Assembly: GCA_021201335.1 (NCBI GenBank) | Contig: JAJQFD010000058.1 | Location: 62,001-126,000, forward strand | Source: Bacteroides sp. | GTDB lineage: Bacteria; Bacteroidota; Bacteroidia; Bacteroidales; Bacteroidaceae | DNA: 64,000 nucleotides | Direction of reading: 5' to 3' | Part shown: positions 9,850 through 18,184 of the stretch, piece by piece | Position numbering within the stretch: position 1 is the first letter of the stretch | Layout: every line of letters begins with the position of its first letter | Made by a program: the position numbers and the translations under genes | Notes under the pieces: generated by a model | Seen by the model: only the letters and a program-made list of their open reading frames with translations | Databases searched by the model: none | Told to the model about the DNA's origin: nothing

Positions 9850-9865
9850 TTAAACGATCGTTTAA
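9850..9865. promoter_or_regulatory. Palindromic operator 2 for the TetR regulator
   Basis: A perfect 16-bp palindrome, TTAAACGATCGTTTAA, has the same half-sites as operator 1 and differs only in the central four bases. The 22-base offset is about two helical turns, so dimers would sit on the same face of the DNA. Confidence 0.75.
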
Positions 9866-10098
9866 ACCTAAAAAAATGTTTAGGGTTAATTTATGTAAAC
9901 AGAGGGTGTTTTGTGTATTTATCCCTTTTGTGGGGTTTTCAACTCATCAACTGTTCATGTAATTTTCGCGGGATAAATAAGGTCGTTACAAACTATAACT
10001 TTTTTCTTGGAATATGGATCGTAAATATTATTCAGATTATAGGGCTTTACTTTTTAGAGTTAAAGCCTTCACTCTTTATAGTTGCGGGGGACAGTCTT

Positions 10099-10185
10099 AC
10101 AAGAACAGCGCTGTTTTTCACCAAGAATGGCGCTGTTTTTGATTAAGAATAGCGCTGTTCTTCACTAAAAACAGCGCTGTTTTTG
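10099..10185. repeat. Four-unit tandem repeat array A (21+22+22+22 bp)
   Basis: Four tandem units lie at 10099-10119, 10120-10141, 10142-10163 and 10164-10185. Each has a core close to the perfect palindrome AACAGCGCTGTT, varied to GAATGGCGCTGTT in unit 2 and GAATAGCGCTGTT in unit 3. The array is bracketed by GTCTTAC (10094-10100) and its exact complement GTAAGAC (10185-10191). It sits between the 3' end of yeiH and the 5' side of the TetR gene. Confidence 0.9.
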
Positions 10186-10191
10186 TAAGAC

Positions 10192-10313
10192 TTATAGGCG
10201 TACTTATGTAAAGGTAAGGCTTACAGTATTTTAAGGTAAGGCAAAGCTTACTTGTAATACTGCACTTAAAAAGACATGCAATCCCTCAGAACTGAAGTAA
10301 CGGGTATTTTGCC
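10192..10313. repeat. Hairpin-rich tail between array A and yeiH
   Basis: Contains an imperfect hairpin at 10224-10262 (CAGTATTTTAAGGTAAG pairing with CTTACTTGTAATACTG) and the direct repeat AGGTAAGGC. It may act as the 3' end structure of yeiH transcripts, but there is no clean T-run, so this is tentative. I see no gene here. Confidence 0.35.
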
Positions 10314-11222
10314 TTACCACGTAATCACTAAAAGCGATGTAATTGAAATTATGATCCAAAGAGTTATTCCCAGCAAGATAGGTCTGGCGCCGACTTGGCG
10401 AAGGGCTTGAATGGAAAGTGAAGAACCGATAAGAAAGAGAGTTACCGACAAAAGGCTGTGTGATAAAACCGAAATTCCTTTCAGCATTAAAGAGGGCAGG
10501 GGTATAAACGTGCTCAATATCATAGCTGCTATGAAGAGAAATATAAACCAGGGAATACTGATTTTATTTCCTTTCTTTTTTCCATATATCAAAATAGAAA
10601 CTAATGATAAAGGAATGATCCAAAGGGCACGGGTGAGTTTTACTGTGGTGGCTACCATTAATGCTTCCGGGCCATATGCTTTACCTGCTCCCACCACAGA
10701 ACTAGTGTCGTGTATGGCGATGGCAGCCCACAACCCAAACTCTTTTTGGCCCAGATGCAGGTATTCTCCAATCAACGGAAAGATAAAAAGTGCCAGGGCA
10801 TTCAGCAGGAAAATGACAGCAAGGGATACAGAAGTCTCGTTTTCATCGGCATCAATAACAGGAGCAACGGCAGCAATTGCACTTCCGCCACAGATGGCTG
10901 TTCCCGAAGAAATAAGGTAAGACATTTTAGGGGTTACTTTCAGGCGGCGTCCAATCAGCCAACCAATGATCATAACTCCAACTACGGAAACAACAGTGAA
11001 CAGAATCCCTTCTTTCCCAGCTTGCAACGAATCGTATAGATTGATGCCGAATCCCAATCCCACTACCGAAATTTGGAGTAAATACTTGGATAACTTTTTG
11101 CCAGGACGTGGAAACGGGTGTTTGAAGATAAGAGCAAAGACAATTCCTGTAAGTAGCGCAAGTGCCGGAGATAGAAATACCGTGCATAACGCAAGAACGA
11201 TAAATAATATACGGATATACAT
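10314..11222 (-). CDS. yeiH: YeiH-family putative sulfate exporter / inner-membrane protein
   Basis: 302-residue polytopic membrane protein with about nine hydrophobic helices. Family hallmarks are the glycine-rich QISVVGLGFGINL, the conserved SSGTAICGGSAIAAVAPVIDA, and AIAIHDTSSVVGAGKAYG followed by TTVKLTRALWIIPL. These match the UPF0324/YeiH (conserved hypothetical 698) family, annotated as putative sulfate exporters with little direct biochemistry. Starts at ATG 11222. No regulator of the LysR/YeiE type is adjacent. Function beyond membrane transport is inferred. Confidence 0.88.
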   Translation of the reverse strand: MYIRILFIVLALCTVFLSPALALLTGIVFALIFKHPFPRPGKKLSKYLLQISVVGLGFGINLYDSLQAGKEGILFTVVSVVGVMIIGWLIGRRLKVTPKMSYLISSGTAICGGSAIAAVAPVIDADENETSVSLAVIFLLNALALFIFPLIGEYLHLGQKEFGLWAAIAIHDTSSVVGAGKAYGPEALMVATTVKLTRALWIIPLSLVSILIYGKKKGNKISIPWFIFLFIAAMILSTFIPLPSLMLKGISVLSHSLLSVTLFLIGSSLSIQALRQVGARPILLGITLWIIISITSLLVITW

Positions 11223-11321
11223 GCGTTGATTTTCTTTGCTAAAGTATCAGGCTTATATTTTAGCCTATAAAATGAGGATGCAAACTTAGCAATATTACGG
11301 GTATCTTCAAACGATTTCTCT

Positions 11322-12150
11322 TCATTCTTTTCTTACTCTTTCGATAGGTTCAAGAAATTGAGCTAAAATATAAGTTTCTATTTCCAATGATTTTATTTTA
11401 TACCATAACCCTCCAGGTAATGCAGGTTTATCTAAAATTTCTATGATGCAATAACTCGTACCAAGCCCTCCTGTTGTAAGAATACCGGAATCTAAAGTGG
11501 GGCTTTCTCTCATATTTAACCTACGCACATTGATAAATGTTTTCTCTCCAACTAGAGGTAAACTAAATCTTATCTGGGTATTGTCATTAAACGTAAGATT
11601 GGTTGCATTGTATACTTGCTTTAAGTGTTTCTGTAAGTCCGATACAGAGTTAATATTATAAATTACATCTCCTACAGCTACATCATCTTCATTCGTCCAA
11701 AATTCTTTAGCCATAATAACTTTATCATTATCATCATTGAGTTGAATATCTGTGTAAATTGAATGGCCATCTTCTGAAGCCTTCACTCCAGTAATGGAAG
11801 GATTCAATGCCGAAGAAGTTTTCGTTATTGTGTAAATTACATTCCCCGAGCGATCGTAATAATGTATCGTAAAGCCAGAAAACTCAGGATGGTTTGTTAG
11901 ATGAGTTGATTTTCTTATAATCTTATCTATATCCCAATAAACATAAGCTATATTTTCCATTACTTTTTTTATACTCTACTACCGAATAACTTTCTTGGTT
12001 GTTACTATCGAAAGTTGACTTATACAGAGTTTGCTGATTGATGGTAGCAACTTCTTCCCGAATGTTTTCCAATTGCCATTTATAGTTTTGTGAATGTAAG
12101 CAGATTGAAAAAGATATGGCGGTACAAAAATAAAATACTCTTTCTTTCAT
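11322..12150 (-). pseudogene. Secreted SH3-like-domain protein, frameshifted at an A7 tract
   Basis: Two frames join into one protein. The 5' part (from ATG 12150) has a signal peptide (ERVFYFCTAISFSICLHS) and runs to EYKK. The 3' part continues as ENIAYVYWDIDKII and ends at 11322. The break is the run of seven T (plus strand) at 11964-11970; removing one base gives a continuous 275-residue product (EYKKVMENIAY). The C-terminal ~60 residues (NVRRLNMRESPTLDSGILTT, then LWYKIKSLEIETYILAQFLE) fit a bacterial SH3 domain, often found in cell-wall-associated proteins. No function is known for the middle region. The gene may be intact in the living organism if the tract is a sequencing error. Confidence 0.65.
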
Positions 12151-12219
12151 AATTCTTCGGTTTCATCAAAATAATATCGGTGAATGACACAGCGGCTTCT
12201 AGATCTACAATGTGTCCTT

Positions 12220-12894
12220 TTAATCCTGAATTTTTATACCTAATAAAGGAAGCAATTCCAATGCCTGTGATGTTTGAACAATGGCTCCTTTAAGATCAGG
12301 AATAGTAACCTGTATGCCTTCAATTCGGCAAGACCGTAAATCGATACCCCGTAAAGAAGTACGTGATAGGTCGGCTCCAATCAGTTGACAGTCTTCCAGT
12401 TCTACTCCATTAAACCGGTTATGAATAATACTTCCGTGTTGAAAGTCACATTGGATGAATTGGGTCTGGCTTATCTTACTCATCGATAAGTTGATATAAT
12501 GTGCATTGCAATCTCTCATCCGCACATGATTAAAAGTTGCTTCCGAAAAGTTGGTACCTACCAATTTGCAGGAAATAAATTCCACCCGGTGCATAGAACA
12601 TTCCGGAAAAGAAACGTTGGATAAATCACATCCTTCAAAGCGCACATCCCAGATTTGAGCGGATTTAAGAGCGCAATCGATAAAAACCTGTTGGCTGAAT
12701 ATACAGTTTTTGACGGTGAGGTAAGGACGATTTATACCTTCTGTCAATCCTCTTGGGAAATGCTGGTTGGCAACGGTTTCTTCTGTGTCCGTCCAAGCTT
12801 TGAAGTTTTGAGTGGCTTCTTCAATTTCTTCTGTTAGGAATGGTGAAGTGACTTTTACTTGAATCTTTGTTTTATGATATCCTGATTTTGCCAT
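12220..12894 (-). CDS. Pentapeptide-repeat protein
   Basis: 224 residues with a long run of pentapeptide repeats, A(D/N)LXX type, from about residue 60 to 205: for example FEGCDLSNVSF, GTNFSEATF, GADLSRTSLRGIDLRSCRIEG. These fold as a right-handed quadrilateral beta-helix. Some relatives (Qnr, McbG) mimic DNA and protect gyrase, but most have no known role. No signal peptide is present, so it is probably cytosolic. It stands alone. Resistance function should not be assumed. Confidence 0.9.
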   Translation of the reverse strand: MAKSGYHKTKIQVKVTSPFLTEEIEEATQNFKAWTDTEETVANQHFPRGLTEGINRPYLTVKNCIFSQQVFIDCALKSAQIWDVRFEGCDLSNVSFPECSMHRVEFISCKLVGTNFSEATFNHVRMRDCNAHYINLSMSKISQTQFIQCDFQHGSIIHNRFNGVELEDCQLIGADLSRTSLRGIDLRSCRIEGIQVTIPDLKGAIVQTSQALELLPLLGIKIQD

Positions 12895-13127
12895 ATAAAT
12901 AATTTCCTAGTCAATGAATCTTAAAAAAACTGTTGCCATATGCTGAGTCGTCCTGCATACAAACACAAACAACTTCGTTCGGCCATACTTAGAACAATTC
13001 TTTTCTTTATTTGTAATATAATAGGGTAATTTCATTTATTGCTTCCTTGTTAACGATTTCCTCTACTTGCTATCAATTAGTAATCTATGCAATCGTTTTC
13101 ATTAGATTTATATCTATTTTGAACACG

Positions 13128-13163
13128 TGCTTTTACGGCTGGTACAGATACTTTTTATCTTTG
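13128..13163 (+). promoter_or_regulatory. Bacteroidetes-type promoter of the GH97 gene
   Basis: TTTG at 13128-13131 and TATCTTTG at 13156-13163 (consensus -7 TAnnTTTG) lie just upstream of the start codon at 13192. The 24-base gap is a few bases longer than usual, so the -33 half is less sure than the -7 half. Confidence 0.45.
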
Positions 13164-13191
13164 TCACAATATTATAAAATTTTAATGAATC

Positions 13192-15408
13192 ATGAAGAAC
13201 AAACTTAAACCATCTGCAAAAATAGTGGGTATTTTGACATCCTTACTAATTTGCACCTCAACTATGGCACAAAGTCTCACTTCACCCAACGGATTATTGA
13301 GACTGAATTTTTCCCTGAGCCCAAATGGCGAACCTACCTATGAACTCTTTTACAAAAACAAAGTAGTAATTAAGCCTTCTAAATTGGGTTTGGAATTGAA
13401 ACCCGATGAGGGAACAGATATGGTAACCAACTGGAATACTGAAACCGGAAGAAAAACAGGAGCCAACTTAATGACAGGCTTTGAACTGACCAATTCGGCT
13501 ACCTCTACTTTCGATGAAACCTGGCAACCGGTATGGGGTGAAGAAAGCCGTATTCGCAATCATTACAACGAACTGGCTGTTACACTGACCCAGAAAGCTC
13601 AGGATAGATACATTGTTCTTCGTTTTCGTTTATTTAATGATGGATTAGGTTTCCGTTATGAATTTCCTTCGCAAAAGAACCTCATCTATTTTGTGATTAA
13701 AGAAGAGAAAACTCAATTTGCTATGGCCGGAGATCACAATGCTTTCTGGTTGCCAGGCGATTATGATACACAGGAATATGATTTCACAGAATCAAAATTG
13801 TCAGAGATACGTGGATTAATGGATAAAGCCATCACTCCGAATTCTTCTCAAACCCCGTTCTCGCCTACAGGTGTACAAACTTCCCTGATGATGAAGAGCA
13901 ACGACGGGCTTTATATCAACCTGCACGAAGCTGCATTGATTGATTATTCTTGTATGCATCTTGATCTGGATGATAAAAATATGGTTTTTACTTCCTGGCT
14001 TACTCCAGATGCGCAGGGAAATAAAGGTTACATGCAAACTCCCTGTCAGTCACCCTGGCGTACAGTAATTGTCAGCGATGATGCCCGCGATATCCTGGCT
14101 TCCCGGATAACGCTGAATTTAAATGAACCTTGTAAAATTGAGGATACTTCATGGATTAAACCAGTGAAATATATTGGTGTTTGGTGGGAGATGATTACCG
14201 GATACGGCTCATGGACATACACCGATGACCTACTTTCTGTAAAACTAGGTCAAACAGATTATTCCAAAACCAAGCCCAACGGTAAGCATTCAGCCAATAA
14301 TGCCAAAGTAAAACGGTATATCGACTTTGCTGCCGATCATGGTTTTGATCAGGTATTGGTAGAAGGATGGAACGAAGGTTGGGAAGACTGGTTTGGTAAA
14401 TCGAAAGATTATGTATTCGATTTCCTGACTCCTTATCCGGATTTTGACATTGCCGAACTGAACAGATATGCGGCAAGTAAAGGGGTAAAATTAATGATGC
14501 ATCATGAAACATCCGCTTCTGTTCGCAACTATGAACGCCATCTGGACAGAGCTTATCAGTTAATGGTGAAACATGGTTATAACTCCGTGAAGACGGGTTA
14601 TGTAGGTAATATTATTCCGCGTGGTGAACACCACTATGGTCAGTGGATGAATAACCATTATCAATTCGCTATTGAGAAAGCTGCCGACTATAAAATTATG
14701 GTCAATGCGCATGAAGCGACCCGCCCGACTGGAGTATGTCGTACCTGGCCGAATCTAATAGGTAATGAATCTGCCCGTGGTACAGAATATGAAGCATTTG
14801 GCGGAAGTAAACCTTTCCATACCACACTGCTTCCTTTTAACCGTTTGATTGGTGGTCCGATGGATTATACTCCCGGTATTTTCGATACCAAATTATCATT
14901 TCTGGACAAAGCTCCTGATGGCTTTGTAAATACTACATTGGTTAAACAGTTGGCCTTGTACATAACGATGTACAGTCCTTTACAAATGGCTGCCGATTTA
15001 CCAGAAAATTATGAACGTTATATGGATGCATTCCAGTTTATTAAAGATGTAGCCATCGACTGGGATGAAAGTAAATATCTGGAAGCTGAACCGGGCGATT
15101 ATGTAACTATAGCACGTAAAGCCAAAGGAAGCAACAATTGGTTTGTAGGTGGTATTACAGACGAAAATGCACGAACAACGACTGTGTTCCTTGACTTCTT
15201 GGACAGCAATAAACAATATGTAGCCACATTGTATGCAGATGGCAAAGACGCGGATTATGTTTCCAATCCGAGTTCTTATCAGATAAAAAAAGGATTAGTT
15301 ACTTCTAAAACCCGGATTCCGGTAAAATTGGCACGCAGCGGTGGTTTTGCAATCAGTTTGATAGAAGCAACCCCGGCTGACACGAAAGAAGTAAAAAAAT
15401 GGAGATAA
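13192..15408 (+). CDS. Glycoside hydrolase family 97 (SusB-like alpha-glucosidase)
   Basis: 738 residues, the size of SusB. A signal peptide (KIVGILTSLLICTSTMA, then Gln) places it in the periplasm. Order of parts: N-terminal beta-super-sandwich (LTSPNGLLRLNFSLSPNGE), central TIM barrel (WWEMITGYGSW, DQVLVEGWNEGWEDW, KLMMHHETSASVRNY), C-terminal sandwich. The segment NAHEATRPTGVCRTWPN followed by GNESARGTEYEAFGG carries the glutamates typical of the inverting GH97 branch that releases beta-glucose from alpha-glucosides; I infer inverting chemistry from this. No SusC/SusD pair or other starch genes are adjacent, so it is an orphan enzyme here. Calcium dependence is expected from the family. 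Confidence 0.93.
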   Translation: MKNKLKPSAKIVGILTSLLICTSTMAQSLTSPNGLLRLNFSLSPNGEPTYELFYKNKVVIKPSKLGLELKPDEGTDMVTNWNTETGRKTGANLMTGFELTNSATSTFDETWQPVWGEESRIRNHYNELAVTLTQKAQDRYIVLRFRLFNDGLGFRYEFPSQKNLIYFVIKEEKTQFAMAGDHNAFWLPGDYDTQEYDFTESKLSEIRGLMDKAITPNSSQTPFSPTGVQTSLMMKSNDGLYINLHEAALIDYSCMHLDLDDKNMVFTSWLTPDAQGNKGYMQTPCQSPWRTVIVSDDARDILASRITLNLNEPCKIEDTSWIKPVKYIGVWWEMITGYGSWTYTDDLLSVKLGQTDYSKTKPNGKHSANNAKVKRYIDFAADHGFDQVLVEGWNEGWEDWFGKSKDYVFDFLTPYPDFDIAELNRYAASKGVKLMMHHETSASVRNYERHLDRAYQLMVKHGYNSVKTGYVGNIIPRGEHHYGQWMNNHYQFAIEKAADYKIMVNAHEATRPTGVCRTWPNLIGNESARGTEYEAFGGSKPFHTTLLPFNRLIGGPMDYTPGIFDTKLSFLDKAPDGFVNTTLVKQLALYITMYSPLQMAADLPENYERYMDAFQFIKDVAIDWDESKYLEAEPGDYVTIARKAKGSNNWFVGGITDENARTTTVFLDFLDSNKQYVATLYADGKDADYVSNPSSYQIKKGLVTSKTRIPVKLARSGGFAISLIEATPADTKEVKKWR

Positions 15409-15650
15409 AAAAATAGAGGTTAGTATTAGGTGCTAGGTATTAGTTTGATTGGTAGGATTCCCTGGGTGGCGTGATGCAATAGCGACATTCAGGGATATTC
15501 TTTTTTATTTTATAGGTAGAAGTCTAACCGTATCACATTTTTCAATAAACAAGATTTATATACTTATTTTGATTGATAAACATTTTTCATCTTTTTAATG
15601 TTATACCTACATATATTTAAAACGTATTAATCATTAAAATATCACTTGAA

Positions 15651-16274
15651 ATGAGTAGTTTTCCGAAAAGAGATCCACAGAAGGATCATCTGCTTACCCC
15701 CGAAAATTCAGCATTGCTAATCATTGATTACCAACCGATTCAAATTACCTCCATAAACTCTATGGATAAGAGGGACTTAATTATGAATATGGGTGTGTTG
15801 GCTGAACTAGCACGGGCATACAAGTTGCCGGTAATCTTGTCAACAGTCAATGTCCGGACAGGAGTGAATAAAGAAACAATTCCTGCGATAAAAGAAAAAC
15901 TGGGAGATATTGTCTCGTATGACCGCACGTCCATTAATGCCTGGGAAGATAAAGATTTTTATGATGCTGTTCAGGCTACGGGAAGAAAGAAATTGTTGAT
16001 GGCTGCTCTTTGGACAGAAGCTTGTTTAACTTTTCCAACTATCGATGCCATCCGGGAAGGTTTTGAGGTATATCCGGTAGTCGATTGCGTAGGTGGTACT
16101 TCGGTTATAGCACATGAAAGTGCTCTCAATCGGGTGGTGCAGGCTGGAGCTCAATTGACTAGCTTGGCTCAAATAGCTTGTGAACTACAGAGGGATTGGA
16201 ATCGGGATGAAACTAAAAAAGATTTTGTGCATATTATGGAAGAGGCACGGTGGTTTCCGAATTTGAATCAGTAA
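15651..16274 (+). CDS. Isochorismatase-family cysteine hydrolase
   Basis: 207-residue cytosolic alpha/beta hydrolase with the family's triad visible: Asp in LLIIDYQ, Lys in TGRKKLLMA and Cys in WTEACL. The length and the motif VYPVVDCVGGTS resemble the YcaC-like subgroup, whose substrates are mostly unknown. No neighbouring gene hints at a substrate. Isochorismate itself is unlikely because no siderophore synthesis genes are nearby. Confidence 0.88.
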   Translation: MSSFPKRDPQKDHLLTPENSALLIIDYQPIQITSINSMDKRDLIMNMGVLAELARAYKLPVILSTVNVRTGVNKETIPAIKEKLGDIVSYDRTSINAWEDKDFYDAVQATGRKKLLMAALWTEACLTFPTIDAIREGFEVYPVVDCVGGTSVIAHESALNRVVQAGAQLTSLAQIACELQRDWNRDETKKDFVHIMEEARWFPNLNQ

Positions 16275-16313
16275 AGGATGTATCTTTATAAAACTCACAT
16301 TTTTTCAATTTAG

Positions 16314-16413
16314 ATCTGCATAGGTAGGGGTTCCCTTTGTGGGTGACAGAGAAGGATTTGCCTAATAAATTGCAATTTGGGTATCCACAAAGGATGCCCT
16401 TGCCTGTGCAGAT
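16314..16413. repeat. MITE-like imperfect palindrome (~100 bp)
   Basis: Inverted arms of about 30 bases: the left arm starts ATCTGCATAGG at 16314 and runs through CCCTTTGTGGGT; the right arm runs from ATCCACAAAGG to CCTGTGCAGAT at 16413. About seven mismatches separate the arms. The element ends two bases before the stop codon of the LytTR regulator and could act as its 3' hairpin. Confidence 0.6.
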
Positions 16414-16414
16414 A

Positions 16415-17134
16415 TTAACGGCTTCTCTTCATTACATAGTCTTTAAAAAAACTCTCCCGATAACTATTCCCAATCCCTATCTCATATTTCCCGATAAAAA
16501 CATCGTTATTATCAAAAGAGTCAATATGATCCGTATTTATAATATAAGATTTGTTGATCCGGAAAAATATCTGTTTCGGGAGCGTTTCGTGAATTGTTTT
16601 CAGATTCATTTTGGTGATGATCCGTTGTTCCTTCATCTGGATAATTACATAATCTTTCAGTCCTTCTACAAACAAAATATCCTTGAAACTGACTTTAAAA
16701 TACCGTCGCTCGGATTTGATAAACATAAATTCGTCATTTGCGATACTCTCAACCTCCTCTTCCTTGTCTTCGGAAGTAAGGAGTGAGTGATATGAGACAG
16801 CTTTTTCAACCACTTTTTTAAATCTTTCCGGTTCGATAGGCTTTACCAGATAGTCAATAGCATCCACCTCATAACTATCAATGGCATACTGTGTATAAGC
16901 TGTGGTAAAAATCACTAAAGTAGTTTTAGGAATACTGCGGGCAAATTCCAAGCCGGTAATATGAGGCATTTGGATATCCAGAAAAATCAGGTCTACCTGA
17001 TTTTTATTCATAAAATCAGCGGCGGATAAGGCGCTATTAAATGTTCCTCTTAGCTTGAGCTGCCTATTTTCCTGAATGAGTAATTCTACTGCTTCGCGTG
17101 CTAATGGTTCGTCGTCTACTATAATACAATTCAT
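16415..17134 (-). CDS. LytTR-family response regulator
   Basis: 239 residues. The receiver domain (residues 1-115) shows the acidic pocket DDE, the phosphoacceptor Asp in LIFLDIQMP, Thr in VIFTTAY and Lys in DYLVKPIEP. The LytTR DNA-binding domain follows (FMFIKSERRYFKVSFKDILFVEGLKDYVII ... FFRINKSYIIN). It is the last gene of the receptor/kinase operon and overlaps the kinase stop by an ATGA (17131-17134), so the two are translationally coupled. It probably responds to the LytS-type kinase next to it. No target sites can be assigned. Confidence 0.95.
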   Translation of the reverse strand: MNCIIVDDEPLAREAVELLIQENRQLKLRGTFNSALSAADFMNKNQVDLIFLDIQMPHITGLEFARSIPKTTLVIFTTAYTQYAIDSYEVDAIDYLVKPIEPERFKKVVEKAVSYHSLLTSEDKEEEVESIANDEFMFIKSERRYFKVSFKDILFVEGLKDYVIIQMKEQRIITKMNLKTIHETLPKQIFFRINKSYIINTDHIDSFDNNDVFIGKYEIGIGNSYRESFFKDYVMKRSR

Positions 17135-18184
17135 AAGTCTAGTCTTAAATTAACAATGTATGTGTTGTCATCTTCTACAATTTCCAGTTGATGACGGTTG
17201 GGATATAATAATTCGAGGCGCCTATGTATATTTCTGAACCCCAAACCACCGGTTGTATTTTTTACAGGCATAATGGGTTTGGGATTTTTACACTGAAATT
17301 CCAGGATATTGTTTTTGACTTTAAAAGATAAATCTACATAAGATTCGCTATCCGGATTATGTTTCACTGCATTCTCTACAAACGGTATGAACATTAAAGG
17401 GGGTATCTCAATTTGGTTGATCTCACCTTCTTTGGCAATAGTAAATTCAAATTTATCCCTGCGAATCTTTTCCAGATTGAGAAAATCATTCAGAAAATGA
17501 ATATCTGAACTCAGTAAAACCTGTTCTTTCGTACTGTCGTTCAGCTGATAGCGAAGCAAATCTTCCAGTTTAAACAACACTTGTGAGGCTTCGGGACTTC
17601 TTTTTTTTGATCAAAAGGTTGGCGTTATTCAGCATGTTAAACAAAAAATGAGGATTGATTTGTCCTTTCAACAGTTTAAGTTCCGAATGCAGGGTATTCG
17701 TTTTTAATTCACTGATGCGTTGGCTGTCCAGTATCCAGTATTTAAAAAGCAACGCTGTGGTTGAGCCAACAATCAATAGACCAATACTAAATGTGGATGA
17801 AAGAATATTGAGTAGTAACCGGGAAAGCTCCATGGTTTGGGGAGTTGATTCGTTAACATACAGTATACTTTGCAAGGTACCAATGATTAGCAAGATAGCC
17901 CAGGCCGAAAAAATAACAGCCAGAAAATAAAACAGTAACTTATTTTTCAAAAGCAGTCGCGGAACTAATATATATGTATTTATATAAATGGTAGTAAGAA
18001 TGGCAATAAAGTAAAGTAGCCAACCTGTGAAGCGTATCGAAAACTCTGTGTTTTTTTCTGATGGTTCCCAAAGTATATTAGCAGTAATAAAGAATACCGT
18101 CAACCATAACAGTAGATGCCTGTATATACGGTATTTGGGGCTAATTAGTATATGGGGGATTGTATAATTGAATGTGGTTGTCAT
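17131..18184 (-). pseudogene. LytS/YpdA-type sensor histidine kinase, frameshifted at an A8 tract
   Basis: Two frames form a single 350-residue kinase once one base is removed from the run of eight T (plus strand) at 17601-17608. About four transmembrane helices lead to the His_kinase domain, where all key parts are intact: the phosphoacceptor motif QINPHFLFNML, the N-box PFVENAVKHN and the G-box TGGLGFRNI. Reading across the break gives IKKRSPEASQVLFKLEDLLRYQL, a normal family sequence, so loss is recent or artefactual. The start overlaps the upstream pseudokinase stop by ATGA (18181-18184), and the stop overlaps the regulator start by ATGA. It is the catalytic partner of the LytTR regulator. 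Confidence 0.8.

Noticed and set aside
9913..10146. 77-codon open frame
   Set aside because: It runs into tandem array A and has no recognisable protein features, so it is probably chance.
10099..10185. Four-unit arrays as CRISPR
   Set aside because: The units are directly adjacent with no unique spacers, 22 bp is too short for a repeat-spacer unit, and no cas genes are in the window.
15409..15650. Possible repeat in the gap after GH97
   Set aside because: A few TTAGTATTAGG-like direct repeats are present but are too short and degenerate to call an element.
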